A DNA stretch of 17,498 bases from Moraxellaceae bacterium (lineage in GTDB: Bacteria; Pseudomonadota; Gammaproteobacteria; Pseudomonadales; Moraxellaceae). Where the stretch lies: positions 1 to 17,498 of the forward strand of contig JACMMY010000062.1 in NCBI GenBank assembly GCA_014378805.1, written 5' to 3'. The notes below the pieces were generated by a model that did not search any database, was not told the origin of the DNA, and saw only the letters and a list, made by a program, of their open reading frames with translations. This document shows positions 5,706-15,178 of this stretch, one piece after another (positions within the stretch are counted from its first letter, which is position 1; the number at the start of each line of letters is the position of its first letter). Position numbers and translations under genes: made by a program.

Positions 5706-7436
5706 TCAGTGATCCTTTGTTAGCATCTGAGCAATATTACTCTTCAAACCACTCATACGATTACTTTTTTTATGGATCGCATTAATCAATAGTGCTTTGT
5801 CCGACCAAACTTGGATACATTTTTTAGCGCGAGTAATTGCCGTATATACCAGTTCACGCGTCAACATCTCCTCCGCACTTGCATCCAAAACCATTGCGAC
5901 CACACTAAACTCAGAACCTTGTGATTTGTGAATCGTCAGCGCAAAAGCTGTTTCGATCTGTTCAGGCGGTAATCGTGTCGCCGCAATCGGCGCGACGCGA
6001 TCAGGAAAATAGACCCACAACCGCCCCGTATTGTCAGAAAGGCAAACACCGATATCGCCATTCGACAAACGCAAGCCGTAGTCGTTACGCGTCACCATCA
6101 CTGGGCGACCGACATACCAGCCGCCATTGCGTACATTCTGATCATTTAAAGCTTTTTGCAAATGCTCGCCCAAGATTTGATTAATGGCATTCGCCCCGAA
6201 ATCGCTATACCGCTGTGCGCACAGCACACGATATTGATCGAAGGCGGCAAATAATGCTTTCACTGAATCTTCGGATAATGGATGCGTTGCAGATTTCAAG
6301 GATTCTAAACAGGCGACATATGCGGAAAATCCTTGCCATAATTGGCTGAATATTGCAATTTTTCGTGCTTTATCCAAATCAAAATATTGAACTTGCTCAT
6401 TACCTGCCAATGCCTCTAAGACTGACTCTTCATCCTGTCGTAACACACCATTTGCAAGCAGACCAATGCCTTCGTCGGCTTTAAAACGATTACTTTCCAG
6501 CAAATGAACGCGATACGGTTTTAGCGCATCTGACTCGCCTAAATCTGCTAATACCGCACCCGCATCCACCGCCGCTAGCTGATCCGCATCCCCGAGAATA
6601 ATCACGCGCGTACCCACAGCAATCGCATCAAACAACAGACTCGCCAATGCCAAGTCCAGCATCGAACCTTCATCAATGATAATGAGGTCAAATGGCAATG
6701 GATCAAAACGATGGTAACGGGGCGTACTGCGTCCACCCAGTCCCAGTAAACGGTGAATCGTCTGTGCTTGCTGCATTTTTACATGACCAATGTCTGCACG
6801 CTGAAACTCAGCACTCAATACACTTTGCATCCGTTGTGCGGCTTTGCCTGTTGGCGCGGCAAGTGCGACACGTAAATGATCATTCGACTGTTGCAATGCT
6901 TTGACAATTCGCGCAAGCGTATACGTTTTACCCGTGCCAGGCCCGCCAGTAATCAGCGAAAAAGGCGATTTCGCTGCCATTTCAATCGCTTGAATTTGTA
7001 ACGCTTTCAGCGATGTTTCAGTGCTTAAATCCACATGCGCGGCTTTGGGCGCAGTCGCAGGATTGAGCAATGCTGCAAGCCGCTCTGCCAATTGCCACTC
7101 TTGCTGCCAATGTCGATAGAAATAGACGTATCGCCCACCCTCGCCCTGTTCATCATTCATCACGACTAACGGCGCTGGCGTTACTGAGGCGAATGTATCG
7201 CTCACAAATAACGGATGTGACAACCAAGCTTCGTCTGCCATCTCAGGCGCTCGATAAAGACAAGTATCGCCTTGCTCTAAGGCATTACCTAAATTACGAA
7301 TACATTGCGCATTCGCCTGCTTACTCACGTCATCCGTTTGTGGAAACTTCGCTAATAGATGCGCAGACAGCACTTCATACCATGTCGGGATCGCAATCGC
7401 TCGTGCAGCACTATTCGACTTTGTCATGCTGTTCAT
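5706..7436 (-). CDS. recD: Exodeoxyribonuclease V subunit RecD (alpha chain)
   Basis: A 576-residue SF1B helicase, the 5'-to-3' motor of RecBCD, which resects double-strand ends until it meets Chi. Motif I is GGPGTGKT at 164-171 and motif Ia/Ib APTGKAAQRM near 194-203. Motif II is IIIDEGSMLD (DEGSM 255-259), with ILGDADQLAAVDAG (motif III), TIHKSQGSEF (motif V) and VYTAITRAKK (motif VI) following in the right order. The first 110 residues are the RecB-interacting N-terminal region. Length is near that of E. coli RecD (608), so this is RecBCD-type RecD and not the longer RecD2. The ATG (7436-7434) overlaps the recB stop as ATGA, so translation is probably coupled to recB. No terminator is seen immediately after the stop; the next minus-strand terminator is that of the small RNA. 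Confidence 0.97.
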   Translation of the reverse strand: MNSMTKSNSAARAIAIPTWYEVLSAHLLAKFPQTDDVSKQANAQCIRNLGNALEQGDTCLYRAPEMADEAWLSHPLFVSDTFASVTPAPLVVMNDEQGEGGRYVYFYRHWQQEWQLAERLAALLNPATAPKAAHVDLSTETSLKALQIQAIEMAAKSPFSLITGGPGTGKTYTLARIVKALQQSNDHLRVALAAPTGKAAQRMQSVLSAEFQRADIGHVKMQQAQTIHRLLGLGGRSTPRYHRFDPLPFDLIIIDEGSMLDLALASLLFDAIAVGTRVIILGDADQLAAVDAGAVLADLGESDALKPYRVHLLESNRFKADEGIGLLANGVLRQDEESVLEALAGNEQVQYFDLDKARKIAIFSQLWQGFSAYVACLESLKSATHPLSEDSVKALFAAFDQYRVLCAQRYSDFGANAINQILGEHLQKALNDQNVRNGGWYVGRPVMVTRNDYGLRLSNGDIGVCLSDNTGRLWVYFPDRVAPIAATRLPPEQIETAFALTIHKSQGSEFSVVAMVLDASAEEMLTRELVYTAITRAKKCIQVWSDKALLINAIHKKSNRMSGLKSNIAQMLTKDH

Positions 7437-10400
7437 AGTGTGCTTCCCACTAAATTACGCGTACCCGAGCCAGATTTCCCCAACAACGCATCCACATCCA
7501 ATACCAACTGTGGATCGGGCTGCCAATGCACAATGCCTGTCTGATCTGACGCCGCATTCATGCCGCGCAAATAGAGATAGACCGCGCCGCCGAGATGTTT
7601 TTCAATCTGATAATCAGGTTTACGCACTTTTAAATACCGATGCAACGCCACCATATACAAGGTCGCTTGCAGCCAATAACCTGAATGCGTCATGCTGTCT
7701 TGCATTGCAGCAACGGTGTAACTCTCAATCGAATCACCTAGATAATTACTCTTATAATCCGCGACATAAAACCGACCATCGTGTTCATAGACCAAATCAA
7801 TAAAGCCTTTTAAATAACGAATCGCTTGAGTCTTATTAAAATTCGGCACAGGAATGCCTGCCTCAGCCAAACGCCTCACAATCGCATCACCGTCAATGCG
7901 TTCATTTTGCAAAAACAAATGAAACTCCAGCTCACGCACGCGTGCATTAAATTTCAATGACGCAAGCGTTGCACCATTCGGCAAAGGCGCATCCAAAATA
8001 TCTTTAAACCAAGGCACTAAAGCATCAGGTTCAATCGCTGGAATCCCGAAGTTCTTCATTTGCTTGGCGAAGGTTTTCGTCCACTTCTCAGGATTTTCTT
8101 CGTCAAAACGAGGATCCATGTATTCCAAAATTTGATGCAAACAATTCCCGCCATTTGCACCGCGTTGGAAGGTAAAACGAACATCATCTGATGCTAATTT
8201 TCCTTCACCTTTTGCATCATCATTATTTTCTAAAAGCTGGGTGGATGCTGCTTCCTCAACCAACTCATCTTCACCATAATCGGGTAAATCAACTGCCGCA
8301 GGTAATTTAGCAGGTTCAACGTCACGCACCAATGCACTAAAACTCGTCATTCCCCATGACTTAAATTGACGATGGGCAATGGTGCGTGTCGCCAGTTCAT
8401 TCACTTGTGAATAAGGCGGCGTATATTTCCAATCAGACACTTTAGGAATCGGGCTTTCAACACAGACCAATTTGGGATGTTGAGCCGCAAAATCCGCCGC
8501 ACCATTTGGTAGCCAATGGTTAAACGAAGGCGGCTCAAGACCTTTTGTTTTTGTCGTCTTTTGAAATTTAAGATACAAATATTGCCGATATTTTGCACGG
8601 GTCAAAGCCACATAAATTAAACGCCTTGACTCACCTTTTTCACGCTCATGATGTTGTTCAAGTAACGCTTCATCCGCTTCGCCAAAGCCAAGCGTGCGTT
8701 GTTCATTCTCAAGATAAAACGTGATATCGGGGGCTTTCTCTTTTTTATCTTTAATACCAACGGCAAACACGATCGGAAACTCAAGACCTTTCGAGCCATG
8801 GATCGTCATCAACTGCACACCGCTGTGACTCGGTAATGGACGCTCTACTTCGTCACCACGATCACTCGGTTTCGCAACTTGACGCAACAACCAAGCCAGC
8901 AAATGATGTGCACCGACATGACGTTCGCTTTGACGATGGAGCAATTCGATCAAATGACGCAAATTGACCAAATGACGTTCGCCACTTTGGCTCATTTCAC
9001 CTTCTCGTACTTCGCCCAACGAAGCGAGTCGTTGCCAAACTCCATAACGCGAAGCAATACGTTGCCATGCTGCCAAGAATCCAGATTTAGCCCAAACCTG
9101 CGCATCAATCGCAAACGCCGCTTGCAGTTCAGCCAATTCCATCGACTGATCTTCAAGTGCATCCAACTCGGATAATGTCTTGCCAATGAGTAGACCCGAC
9201 AGCGCACGTCTAAAATAATCCTCACGATACGGCGACAACATCAATTGCATAATTGCCGCCAAATCGTAGGTGAGTGAACTACGAAACACGCTGGTTTTCG
9301 ACTGTCGCCACACAGGAATATTTGCAGCCTGCAAATAACCTTCAACCGTACTCAAGTCCCGATGAGAACCCGCTAAAACTGCAATATCTTGCGGCAGAAC
9401 TTCTTTCTCGGCGATCTGCAATCGACCTTCTTGACTCGATTTGAGTAATTCAATAATGCGATTTGCCGTCTGACTCAACTCATCCGTTTCTTCGATTAAT
9501 TGAACAAAACGTAGTGGTGTAGGATTTTCAGAACCTTCATCAATCAAGGGCGTATGATTCCGCGCTGCTGGCGAAACTTCAGGATAATCAACGCCATCAC
9601 CCAACGTTTCATTTTCATTAAAAAACGCATTAACAGCTTGCACCAACGGCGCAACCGAACGTTGATTTTGATCTAACGCGTGAACGCTACCCGATTCATT
9701 AACCTGTTCTTTTGCAGATAAATAAGTGTGAATATCTCCACCACGAAAACCGTAAATCGCCTGTTTTGGATCACCGACCAGAATCAAACACGGCGTATCA
9801 GGATCAGATTTATTGAATTGATTTTGCGTAATCGCTTGTTGAAACGGCTGACGATAAACCAACTCAATCACTTGATCTTGGTCACTATTGGTATCTTGAA
9901 ATTCATCGACCAAAGCAATCGGATAGCGGTGACGAATCTGCTGCGAAAGCGCTTGTCCAGCCTCACCTTCTAACGCTTTCGCCAACGAATGCATCTGCGC
10001 AGCAAACGTTGTCTCATTTAATTCAGCCAATAAATCAGGCAAACGCTCACGTACATAAACTGAAATATGATGATGCAAATGTGATTGTGCACGTTTGAGA
10101 CTATTTGAAAGATCACGACGCATCATAACAAAATCCATCACGACTTGTGACTGCGATGAATTGAGATGCACTTGCATCCAGTCCGCATTGAAACCATCTT
10201 TCTTTAAATTGGTATTAAATTTTTGATCTTCAAATACGCTCAGCAATTTCATTTCTGGACTTGATTCGTCAATCGTTAACAAGTCTTCCAAATTCATGGT
10301 TTGAATCAATTTCACTAATAATGGGAACGCTTCATTATTATTAGCGAGAATACGCCCGCCATAATAATAAGGCTGCGCGCGCTGCCAAACGTCCAACCAG

Positions 10401-11152
10401 CCCGACCAATCCACATCTTGAATCTGCGCTTGAAATGTCGTCAACGCCTCTGGATCAAAACCAAAATCCTCCACTGGTGCAATCTGCGCACTCAAGAAAT
10501 TCATGGTGGTTTTCACCACATTCGCATGATCGTCAATATCAGTAATTGAACTGGTCATAACCAACATTTCGATCAAACGCGGATCTTGCTGACTGCGCCA
10601 TTGTCTGAGCGCATCATGGATAAGCTGTTGCTTTAACTCTTCCTCTTGTTCACTGATTTCACGCGGCTCACCTTGCCCTGTATCGAAGGCGAATTCACGT
10701 AAAATCTTCTGGCAAAAACTATCTAAAGTATTGATAAATAATTCATCAAATGTATCTAAAGCCAGCTTTAATTGTTCACTCGCTTCCTGCTTTTCTTTGG
10801 CCGATAGTTTGGCTAACAAATACAAGCCCAACACATCATTCTCTTGCGCTGCTTTATCTTGTGCACGCGTAGGATCAGTCACTGCAACCTGCAATAACAA
10901 CCACATCTCTTGAATACGTCTCCGAATTCGATCCTGCAACTCCGCCGCTGCCGCACGCGTAAATGTAGTTGCCACAATTTGCCGTGTTTGCAATTTTCGC
11001 TCGACCAGCAAGCGCACGATCAACGCAGACAACGCCCATGTTTTCCCCGTGCCCGCCGATGCTTCAATCAAATGCATACCAAATAATTCAAGGTCTAATG
11101 CAGGTGTCGCTGGAATTTCTGGCATAGATTGAGCCGTATTAGCTGTTGTCAT
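7433..11152 (-). CDS. recB: Exodeoxyribonuclease V subunit RecB (beta chain)
   Basis: A 1239-residue SF1A helicase-nuclease, the 3'-to-5' motor and the only nuclease of RecBCD. Walker A is ASAGTGKT at 31-38 (Lys37). Motif II DEFQDT is at 416-421, followed by GDPKQAIYGFRGGDI (about 460-474), LMTIHGSKGLEFPIVF (motif V) and IYVALTRAKYRQYLYL (motif VI). The C-terminal nuclease domain keeps the catalytic set: Asp1119 in GFIDLVYEHD, and Asp1132 and Lys1134 in VADYKSNYLG, which correspond to E. coli D1067, D1080 and K1082. It is therefore expected to be an active nuclease that loads RecA after Chi. It is slightly longer than E. coli RecB (1180). Start and stop overlap recC and recD by ATGA, giving a tightly coupled recC-recB-recD unit. 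Nothing looks truncated. Confidence 0.98.
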   Translation of the reverse strand: MTTANTAQSMPEIPATPALDLELFGMHLIEASAGTGKTWALSALIVRLLVERKLQTRQIVATTFTRAAAAELQDRIRRRIQEMWLLLQVAVTDPTRAQDKAAQENDVLGLYLLAKLSAKEKQEASEQLKLALDTFDELFINTLDSFCQKILREFAFDTGQGEPREISEQEEELKQQLIHDALRQWRSQQDPRLIEMLVMTSSITDIDDHANVVKTTMNFLSAQIAPVEDFGFDPEALTTFQAQIQDVDWSGWLDVWQRAQPYYYGGRILANNNEAFPLLVKLIQTMNLEDLLTIDESSPEMKLLSVFEDQKFNTNLKKDGFNADWMQVHLNSSQSQVVMDFVMMRRDLSNSLKRAQSHLHHHISVYVRERLPDLLAELNETTFAAQMHSLAKALEGEAGQALSQQIRHRYPIALVDEFQDTNSDQDQVIELVYRQPFQQAITQNQFNKSDPDTPCLILVGDPKQAIYGFRGGDIHTYLSAKEQVNESGSVHALDQNQRSVAPLVQAVNAFFNENETLGDGVDYPEVSPAARNHTPLIDEGSENPTPLRFVQLIEETDELSQTANRIIELLKSSQEGRLQIAEKEVLPQDIAVLAGSHRDLSTVEGYLQAANIPVWRQSKTSVFRSSLTYDLAAIMQLMLSPYREDYFRRALSGLLIGKTLSELDALEDQSMELAELQAAFAIDAQVWAKSGFLAAWQRIASRYGVWQRLASLGEVREGEMSQSGERHLVNLRHLIELLHRQSERHVGAHHLLAWLLRQVAKPSDRGDEVERPLPSHSGVQLMTIHGSKGLEFPIVFAVGIKDKKEKAPDITFYLENEQRTLGFGEADEALLEQHHEREKGESRRLIYVALTRAKYRQYLYLKFQKTTKTKGLEPPSFNHWLPNGAADFAAQHPKLVCVESPIPKVSDWKYTPPYSQVNELATRTIAHRQFKSWGMTSFSALVRDVEPAKLPAAVDLPDYGEDELVEEAASTQLLENNDDAKGEGKLASDDVRFTFQRGANGGNCLHQILEYMDPRFDEENPEKWTKTFAKQMKNFGIPAIEPDALVPWFKDILDAPLPNGATLASLKFNARVRELEFHLFLQNERIDGDAIVRRLAEAGIPVPNFNKTQAIRYLKGFIDLVYEHDGRFYVADYKSNYLGDSIESYTVAAMQDSMTHSGYWLQATLYMVALHRYLKVRKPDYQIEKHLGGAVYLYLRGMNAASDQTGIVHWQPDPQLVLDVDALLGKSGSGTRNLVGSTL

Positions 11153-14100
11153 TCGGCTTTCTCCTGCGCAACGTCATCTTTGACAGAAGTCTGCTGCACA
11201 ATCGGCGCATACAATGTTTCCGCATAGAGATTAAAGAAATGCGCTAACGCATGTTCAGGATTTTGCCCTTGCAGAATCAATTGCCAATCTGGATGCAAAG
11301 CGCACTCGTCATTCTGATTCGGTGGAATATATGAGTTGAAATCATTACCCATCCACTTCTCGAATAATGATTCAACCGGTTTTCTTTTCAGTTCCCCAGT
11401 TCTTTTATCCACTGAAAAAGAATCCAGCGTCAAACTCGGAGGTAGAGCAAACGGTTGCTTCGCCTCGATTTGCCAGATATGCAACCAATTTTGTAAGTGC
11501 TTCAACGCTTCCGAAGCTTCAATCGGTGACGCCATCAGCGTCTGCGTGCTATACACCATAATCCGTTGACCACGACCTTGAGCCACATCGTCCTCGGTCG
11601 TCTTGCGCCACACTTGCCACAACAAATGCTCTAACCAAAACTTCACCCGATGTCGACCCTTACCACTGCTCGCCGCCTGACCCAACCAAATCGTCGCCCG
11701 ATCATCAGTCGGTACACGAATCGAAATTTGCCAATTGTTTTCTTTATCATCAGGCGAGACTGTGGCATCAGGCAAAGTTAATAGACGCTCTGTCAGCAGC
11801 GTAATCACACCGCCGTATTGCTGCATACGCGCTTCAATCACAAGCTGTTCACGCTCACTTTTCTTCCAATACGCATCGCCAGCCACACCGACAGGCAACG
11901 CTGCAACCCATTGTTTCGATTGCAATTGTTTTTGATTCTGCTTCGATAATTGAAACTGATTGCGCAGTTGATACTCATCGAGTTTATTCAACGTCAATGG
12001 TTCAAACGGCGACAACCCTTCTTCCAAATACAAACGACCAATCCGCGCATGCGTCAGGAAATGATTAGCTGGCTTCATCAAGTCTTTAATCAACTGATCG
12101 GCTTTAATGGGGTTTTCAGGAACCTCATAATTAGCCGTTGTCACAGGCGAAATCCACGCAGGAGCTTGCTCTAATTGAACTAATGTCAGCTTTTTTGCCA
12201 CTTCAAACCAAACGCCATCGGCTGCTTGCGGATTATTGGCATTATAGTTTTCACGCTCAAAAGGCAATAACGTATGTCGATGATGAATATAGCGATCCAA
12301 CGGTGAAACCGATTTTTGTTCATCATCCGAATCAATCTCTTTCGTCAAATGATCACGTAAAAAATCCATCAATTCTTGCACAGGTGCGGCTGGCAAGCGC
12401 GGTTGATCATCTTGCACATCTTGTCCGTTATAAAACAACCAACACGCCTCCGATGCCAACAGCAACGCATCCAAAAACGCCCCCAAATCATCTTCCGTTC
12501 GCGCACGATCGCCAATCACAGGCGGCAACGCACCGATCAAATCAAATGTATTTTTTTGCTCACGCTGTGGAAATTTCCCCGTATCTAAATTCAACACGGC
12601 GATCAGGCGATATGGCAGCGGACGCATCGTTCCCAATCGGGCAAAAGTCACACTTCCCGTTGGAATCGAACTTTGCATCGCTTGCGTCAATGTGGTTTGT
12701 AACTCCTCTAAAACAAAGCGGAGTGGCAGCTGAATGTCGGGCGATGCAATTTTTTTTTCATTCACGTTGTCATGCGCATGAGCCTTAGCAGCCAGTGCCG
12801 CATTCGCATTTTTTTCCATGTCATCTAAGGCTTGGATAATGCTTGTCCAGCCGCGTGTATCACGCTCAGAAGCGAATGCTTGTTGTAACTCCGCGCGCAA
12901 TATCGCCAGCCACTCAGACACGCCGCGCTGAATGAGCAACTGTCCACGATGTTGATTGAGCTCTTGATAAATGAGTTCCAGAACAGCAACCAGTTCAAAG
13001 TCATCACGCATCAATGTCGTCATCGGCAAACAATCGACATACATCGTATCGACAGGCATTGCCATGCCAAGAATTAAGCGATCGAGCGCAAAACGTAAGG
13101 TGAATCGAACATCGGCATCGTGGGACAGCAACGTGCGACTCAAATGCTCGCCATCAAACCCACGACGGAAACCAGCCTCAACCAACAACTCGCCCATGCG
13201 CGTCACTTGATCGACACTTAGAGCATAACTTTGTTGCACAGGCAACAACGCTAACCAATCGAGCAACGTCTCACACGACAAACGTCCAGCCAACAAGTTA
13301 AAACGCCCCGTCAATGCCTGCCATAACGCATCTACTTCGGGTGAAGTCAGTCCAGTAATTTCAATCGGCACATGAATTTCAGCGCGCGAATCATAAGAAA
13401 GACTTGACGGAAACACCGCTCGAATAAGCGGCGCGACATCATTCAAATCGGGTACGAGAACGAGAATATCACTCGGTTTACGTCGTTCATTTGCTGTCAC
13501 ATGGCTGCCTAACCATTGAATAATTTCCTCTCGCAACACTTCCAATTGACGCAAAGTCGAATGACAAGCATGAATTGCCAAAGAATCATCAGTCGGATCA
13601 AAATCCCAATCTTTGACATTGGATAAATCGAGCGCATGTTGCTGAATATGCTGTAAAACGGTCAGTGAATATTCTTGTTGATCTTGTACAAATGCATCTT
13701 GCCAAATCTCTTGTACACCTTGAAATGGCTCACCTTCCACAAACTCGCCACCAGCCAGTTGTACGAGCAACTTGAAGACATCACGTGACTGCTTACCCAT
13801 TCGCGTGAGCAGCGGATGCGTTTCGCGTAACTCTGTGCCGTCGCCATGCTCACTCTGACGACGTTGCAACCAGCGTGCATCAACCAAATCCGCCCAATAC
13901 TCTTGCGACGGGTTGTAATGCAGCAACGCCACATCAACGTATTGTGCAAGCTGACGCAGGAACATTAGCTCCGCAGGTGGCAATTGAATCACGGTAAAAA
14001 TTGTCACACTACGCGGCAGTTTTTTCGTCAAACTTGGATCGGATTTCAGTGCTGACCAAAAGCGTGTGACTTCCGCTTCACGCTGCTCAAAAACCTCTTT

Positions 14101-14784
14101 AAATAAGGTCTTCCACAACCACGCTTGCCAGATTTGCATTTCGGCATAGCGTTCGATTAACCATTCAGGTTTGTCTTTGCATAACACTGCAAGATTAAGA
14201 AATTCACCTTGTCCCCACACGCGCAACCAATCAGCGCGATAAGTCACATAGCCTGCAAAGACTTGCGCAATTTGCGATGACAGTACCCATATCTGACGTT
14301 TTACTTCAGCGTCGTTATCCGCTTGCTGCGTCCTTTTATGACTATGTGCTTGTTGACCGACGATTTTTTTGAGCAAAAAATTCAGCGCATTGATCGCGTT
14401 GATGTCTTTATTTTGTGATGCAGTTTTATTTTCGTGAGTTGTAAATGCTTGGCAATAAATTTGCCATATATAACTAAAGATTTGCCAACGCATAATGGAT
14501 GCAGAAAGCGGCGCTTGCGGTGCGCCATTGACGAGCTTCTGTTCGGCATCACGTTCAGCCAATCGCCCATATAACTCCCACTGAAACGCTCCCAAGAAAT
14601 CGGTCGAAACCTGAGCAACAATGCCTTGCGTACTCGCAAGATGCAGCTTGAGCCACACCCCAACCCCGTGCGATGGAATTAATATCTGACGCGGCTCAAA
14701 CACCCCTATCGGATGCTCGTCAAAGAACGCCAACATCTCATCAAACAGACTTTCTATACGTTGGCTTTGAATAATTTTCAGCAT
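11149..14784 (-). CDS. recC: Exodeoxyribonuclease V subunit RecC (gamma chain)
   Basis: RecC is the scaffold and Chi-scanning subunit of RecBCD, a catalytically dead helicase-nuclease relative. The N-terminus (LKIIQSQRIESLFDEML, then ILIPSHGVGVWLKLHLA and GIVAQVSTDFLGAFQWELYG) and the block DILVLVPDLNDVAPLIRAVFP are typical. So are GSVTFARLGTMRPLPYRLIAVLNLDTGKFPQ and DDLGAFLDALLLASEACWLFYNGQD. As expected, no Walker A is seen. I choose the ATG at 14784, giving 1211 residues; a TTG codon directly before it is open but weaker. Neither has a strong Shine-Dalgarno sequence. It is longer than E. coli RecC (1122), with hydrophilic inserts, for example around residues 120-160 (HENKTASQNKDIN, then SHKRTQQADND). 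The stop overlaps the recB start as ATGA. It is first in the operon, with its promoter presumably in 14785-15178. Confidence 0.96.
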   Translation of the reverse strand: MLKIIQSQRIESLFDEMLAFFDEHPIGVFEPRQILIPSHGVGVWLKLHLASTQGIVAQVSTDFLGAFQWELYGRLAERDAEQKLVNGAPQAPLSASIMRWQIFSYIWQIYCQAFTTHENKTASQNKDINAINALNFLLKKIVGQQAHSHKRTQQADNDAEVKRQIWVLSSQIAQVFAGYVTYRADWLRVWGQGEFLNLAVLCKDKPEWLIERYAEMQIWQAWLWKTLFKEVFEQREAEVTRFWSALKSDPSLTKKLPRSVTIFTVIQLPPAELMFLRQLAQYVDVALLHYNPSQEYWADLVDARWLQRRQSEHGDGTELRETHPLLTRMGKQSRDVFKLLVQLAGGEFVEGEPFQGVQEIWQDAFVQDQQEYSLTVLQHIQQHALDLSNVKDWDFDPTDDSLAIHACHSTLRQLEVLREEIIQWLGSHVTANERRKPSDILVLVPDLNDVAPLIRAVFPSSLSYDSRAEIHVPIEITGLTSPEVDALWQALTGRFNLLAGRLSCETLLDWLALLPVQQSYALSVDQVTRMGELLVEAGFRRGFDGEHLSRTLLSHDADVRFTLRFALDRLILGMAMPVDTMYVDCLPMTTLMRDDFELVAVLELIYQELNQHRGQLLIQRGVSEWLAILRAELQQAFASERDTRGWTSIIQALDDMEKNANAALAAKAHAHDNVNEKKIASPDIQLPLRFVLEELQTTLTQAMQSSIPTGSVTFARLGTMRPLPYRLIAVLNLDTGKFPQREQKNTFDLIGALPPVIGDRARTEDDLGAFLDALLLASEACWLFYNGQDVQDDQPRLPAAPVQELMDFLRDHLTKEIDSDDEQKSVSPLDRYIHHRHTLLPFERENYNANNPQAADGVWFEVAKKLTLVQLEQAPAWISPVTTANYEVPENPIKADQLIKDLMKPANHFLTHARIGRLYLEEGLSPFEPLTLNKLDEYQLRNQFQLSKQNQKQLQSKQWVAALPVGVAGDAYWKKSEREQLVIEARMQQYGGVITLLTERLLTLPDATVSPDDKENNWQISIRVPTDDRATIWLGQAASSGKGRHRVKFWLEHLLWQVWRKTTEDDVAQGRGQRIMVYSTQTLMASPIEASEALKHLQNWLHIWQIEAKQPFALPPSLTLDSFSVDKRTGELKRKPVESLFEKWMGNDFNSYIPPNQNDECALHPDWQLILQGQNPEHALAHFFNLYAETLYAPIVQQTSVKDDVAQEKAE

Positions 14785-15178
14785 CAATCAGACTCAATTT
14801 GATCTTTTAATCAATGATATTTATTAACATCAAAAGCAAACCTCTTCTCACCTCCCTTTCTAAAAGGGAGGAATTGTTCCCTCCTTAGGAAAAGGAGGGC
14901 TAAGGAGAATTTTCTTTTGATCCTGCAACAAACAGTACCCTAAACTCTGTGATTTAAAAACGCATGGCTATTCCGCCATTTTGGTGAAGCAATCGATGAT
15001 CAGTACGAATCACTCACATCTAAACATGTTTTAGCTATCGTTTCATCTGTGTATTTTAGTTATTATATTTTGAGTATGATGTTTTACTGCATGATTTTTC
15101 GTTTTATTCACTGAATACGTGATAAAAGTTAAATCCTTTTTACAGCAACTTAGCTTTATTTTAAGGAAGGGCATCCTC
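14785..15178. other. Divergent intergenic region between recC and the DUF697-like gene
   Basis: About 390 bases that should carry both the recC promoter (minus) and that of the small plus-strand gene. I see the pair of C/G-rich hairpins annotated separately at 14851-14899 and an AAACATGTTT palindrome inside CTAAACATGTTTTAG (15020-15034). I see no sigma-70 pair good enough to call, and no ORF with coding character. Confidence 0.5.
14851..14899. repeat. Tandem pair of REP-like hairpins
   Basis: Two adjacent perfect inverted repeats share a CCTCC/GGAGG theme. CCTCCCTTT-CTA-AAAGGGAGG spans 14851-14871. CCCTCCTT (14879-14886) pairs with AAGGAGGG (14892-14899). They are separated by AATTGTT. The composition contrasts with the AT-rich surroundings and resembles the intergenic palindromic repeats scattered in many gammaproteobacterial genomes. 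Membership of a repeat family needs the whole genome. Confidence 0.6.

Noticed and set aside
12138..12788. Long plus-strand open frame (216 codons) opposite recC
   Set aside because: It is antisense to a certain recC coding region, lacks a ribosome site and its protein has no family character. It is the mirror of recC codon bias.
15119..15178. 20-residue N-terminal extension of the DUF697-like protein
   Set aside because: The ATG at 15179 has a strong AAGGAAGGG site in front of it; the earlier ATG has none.
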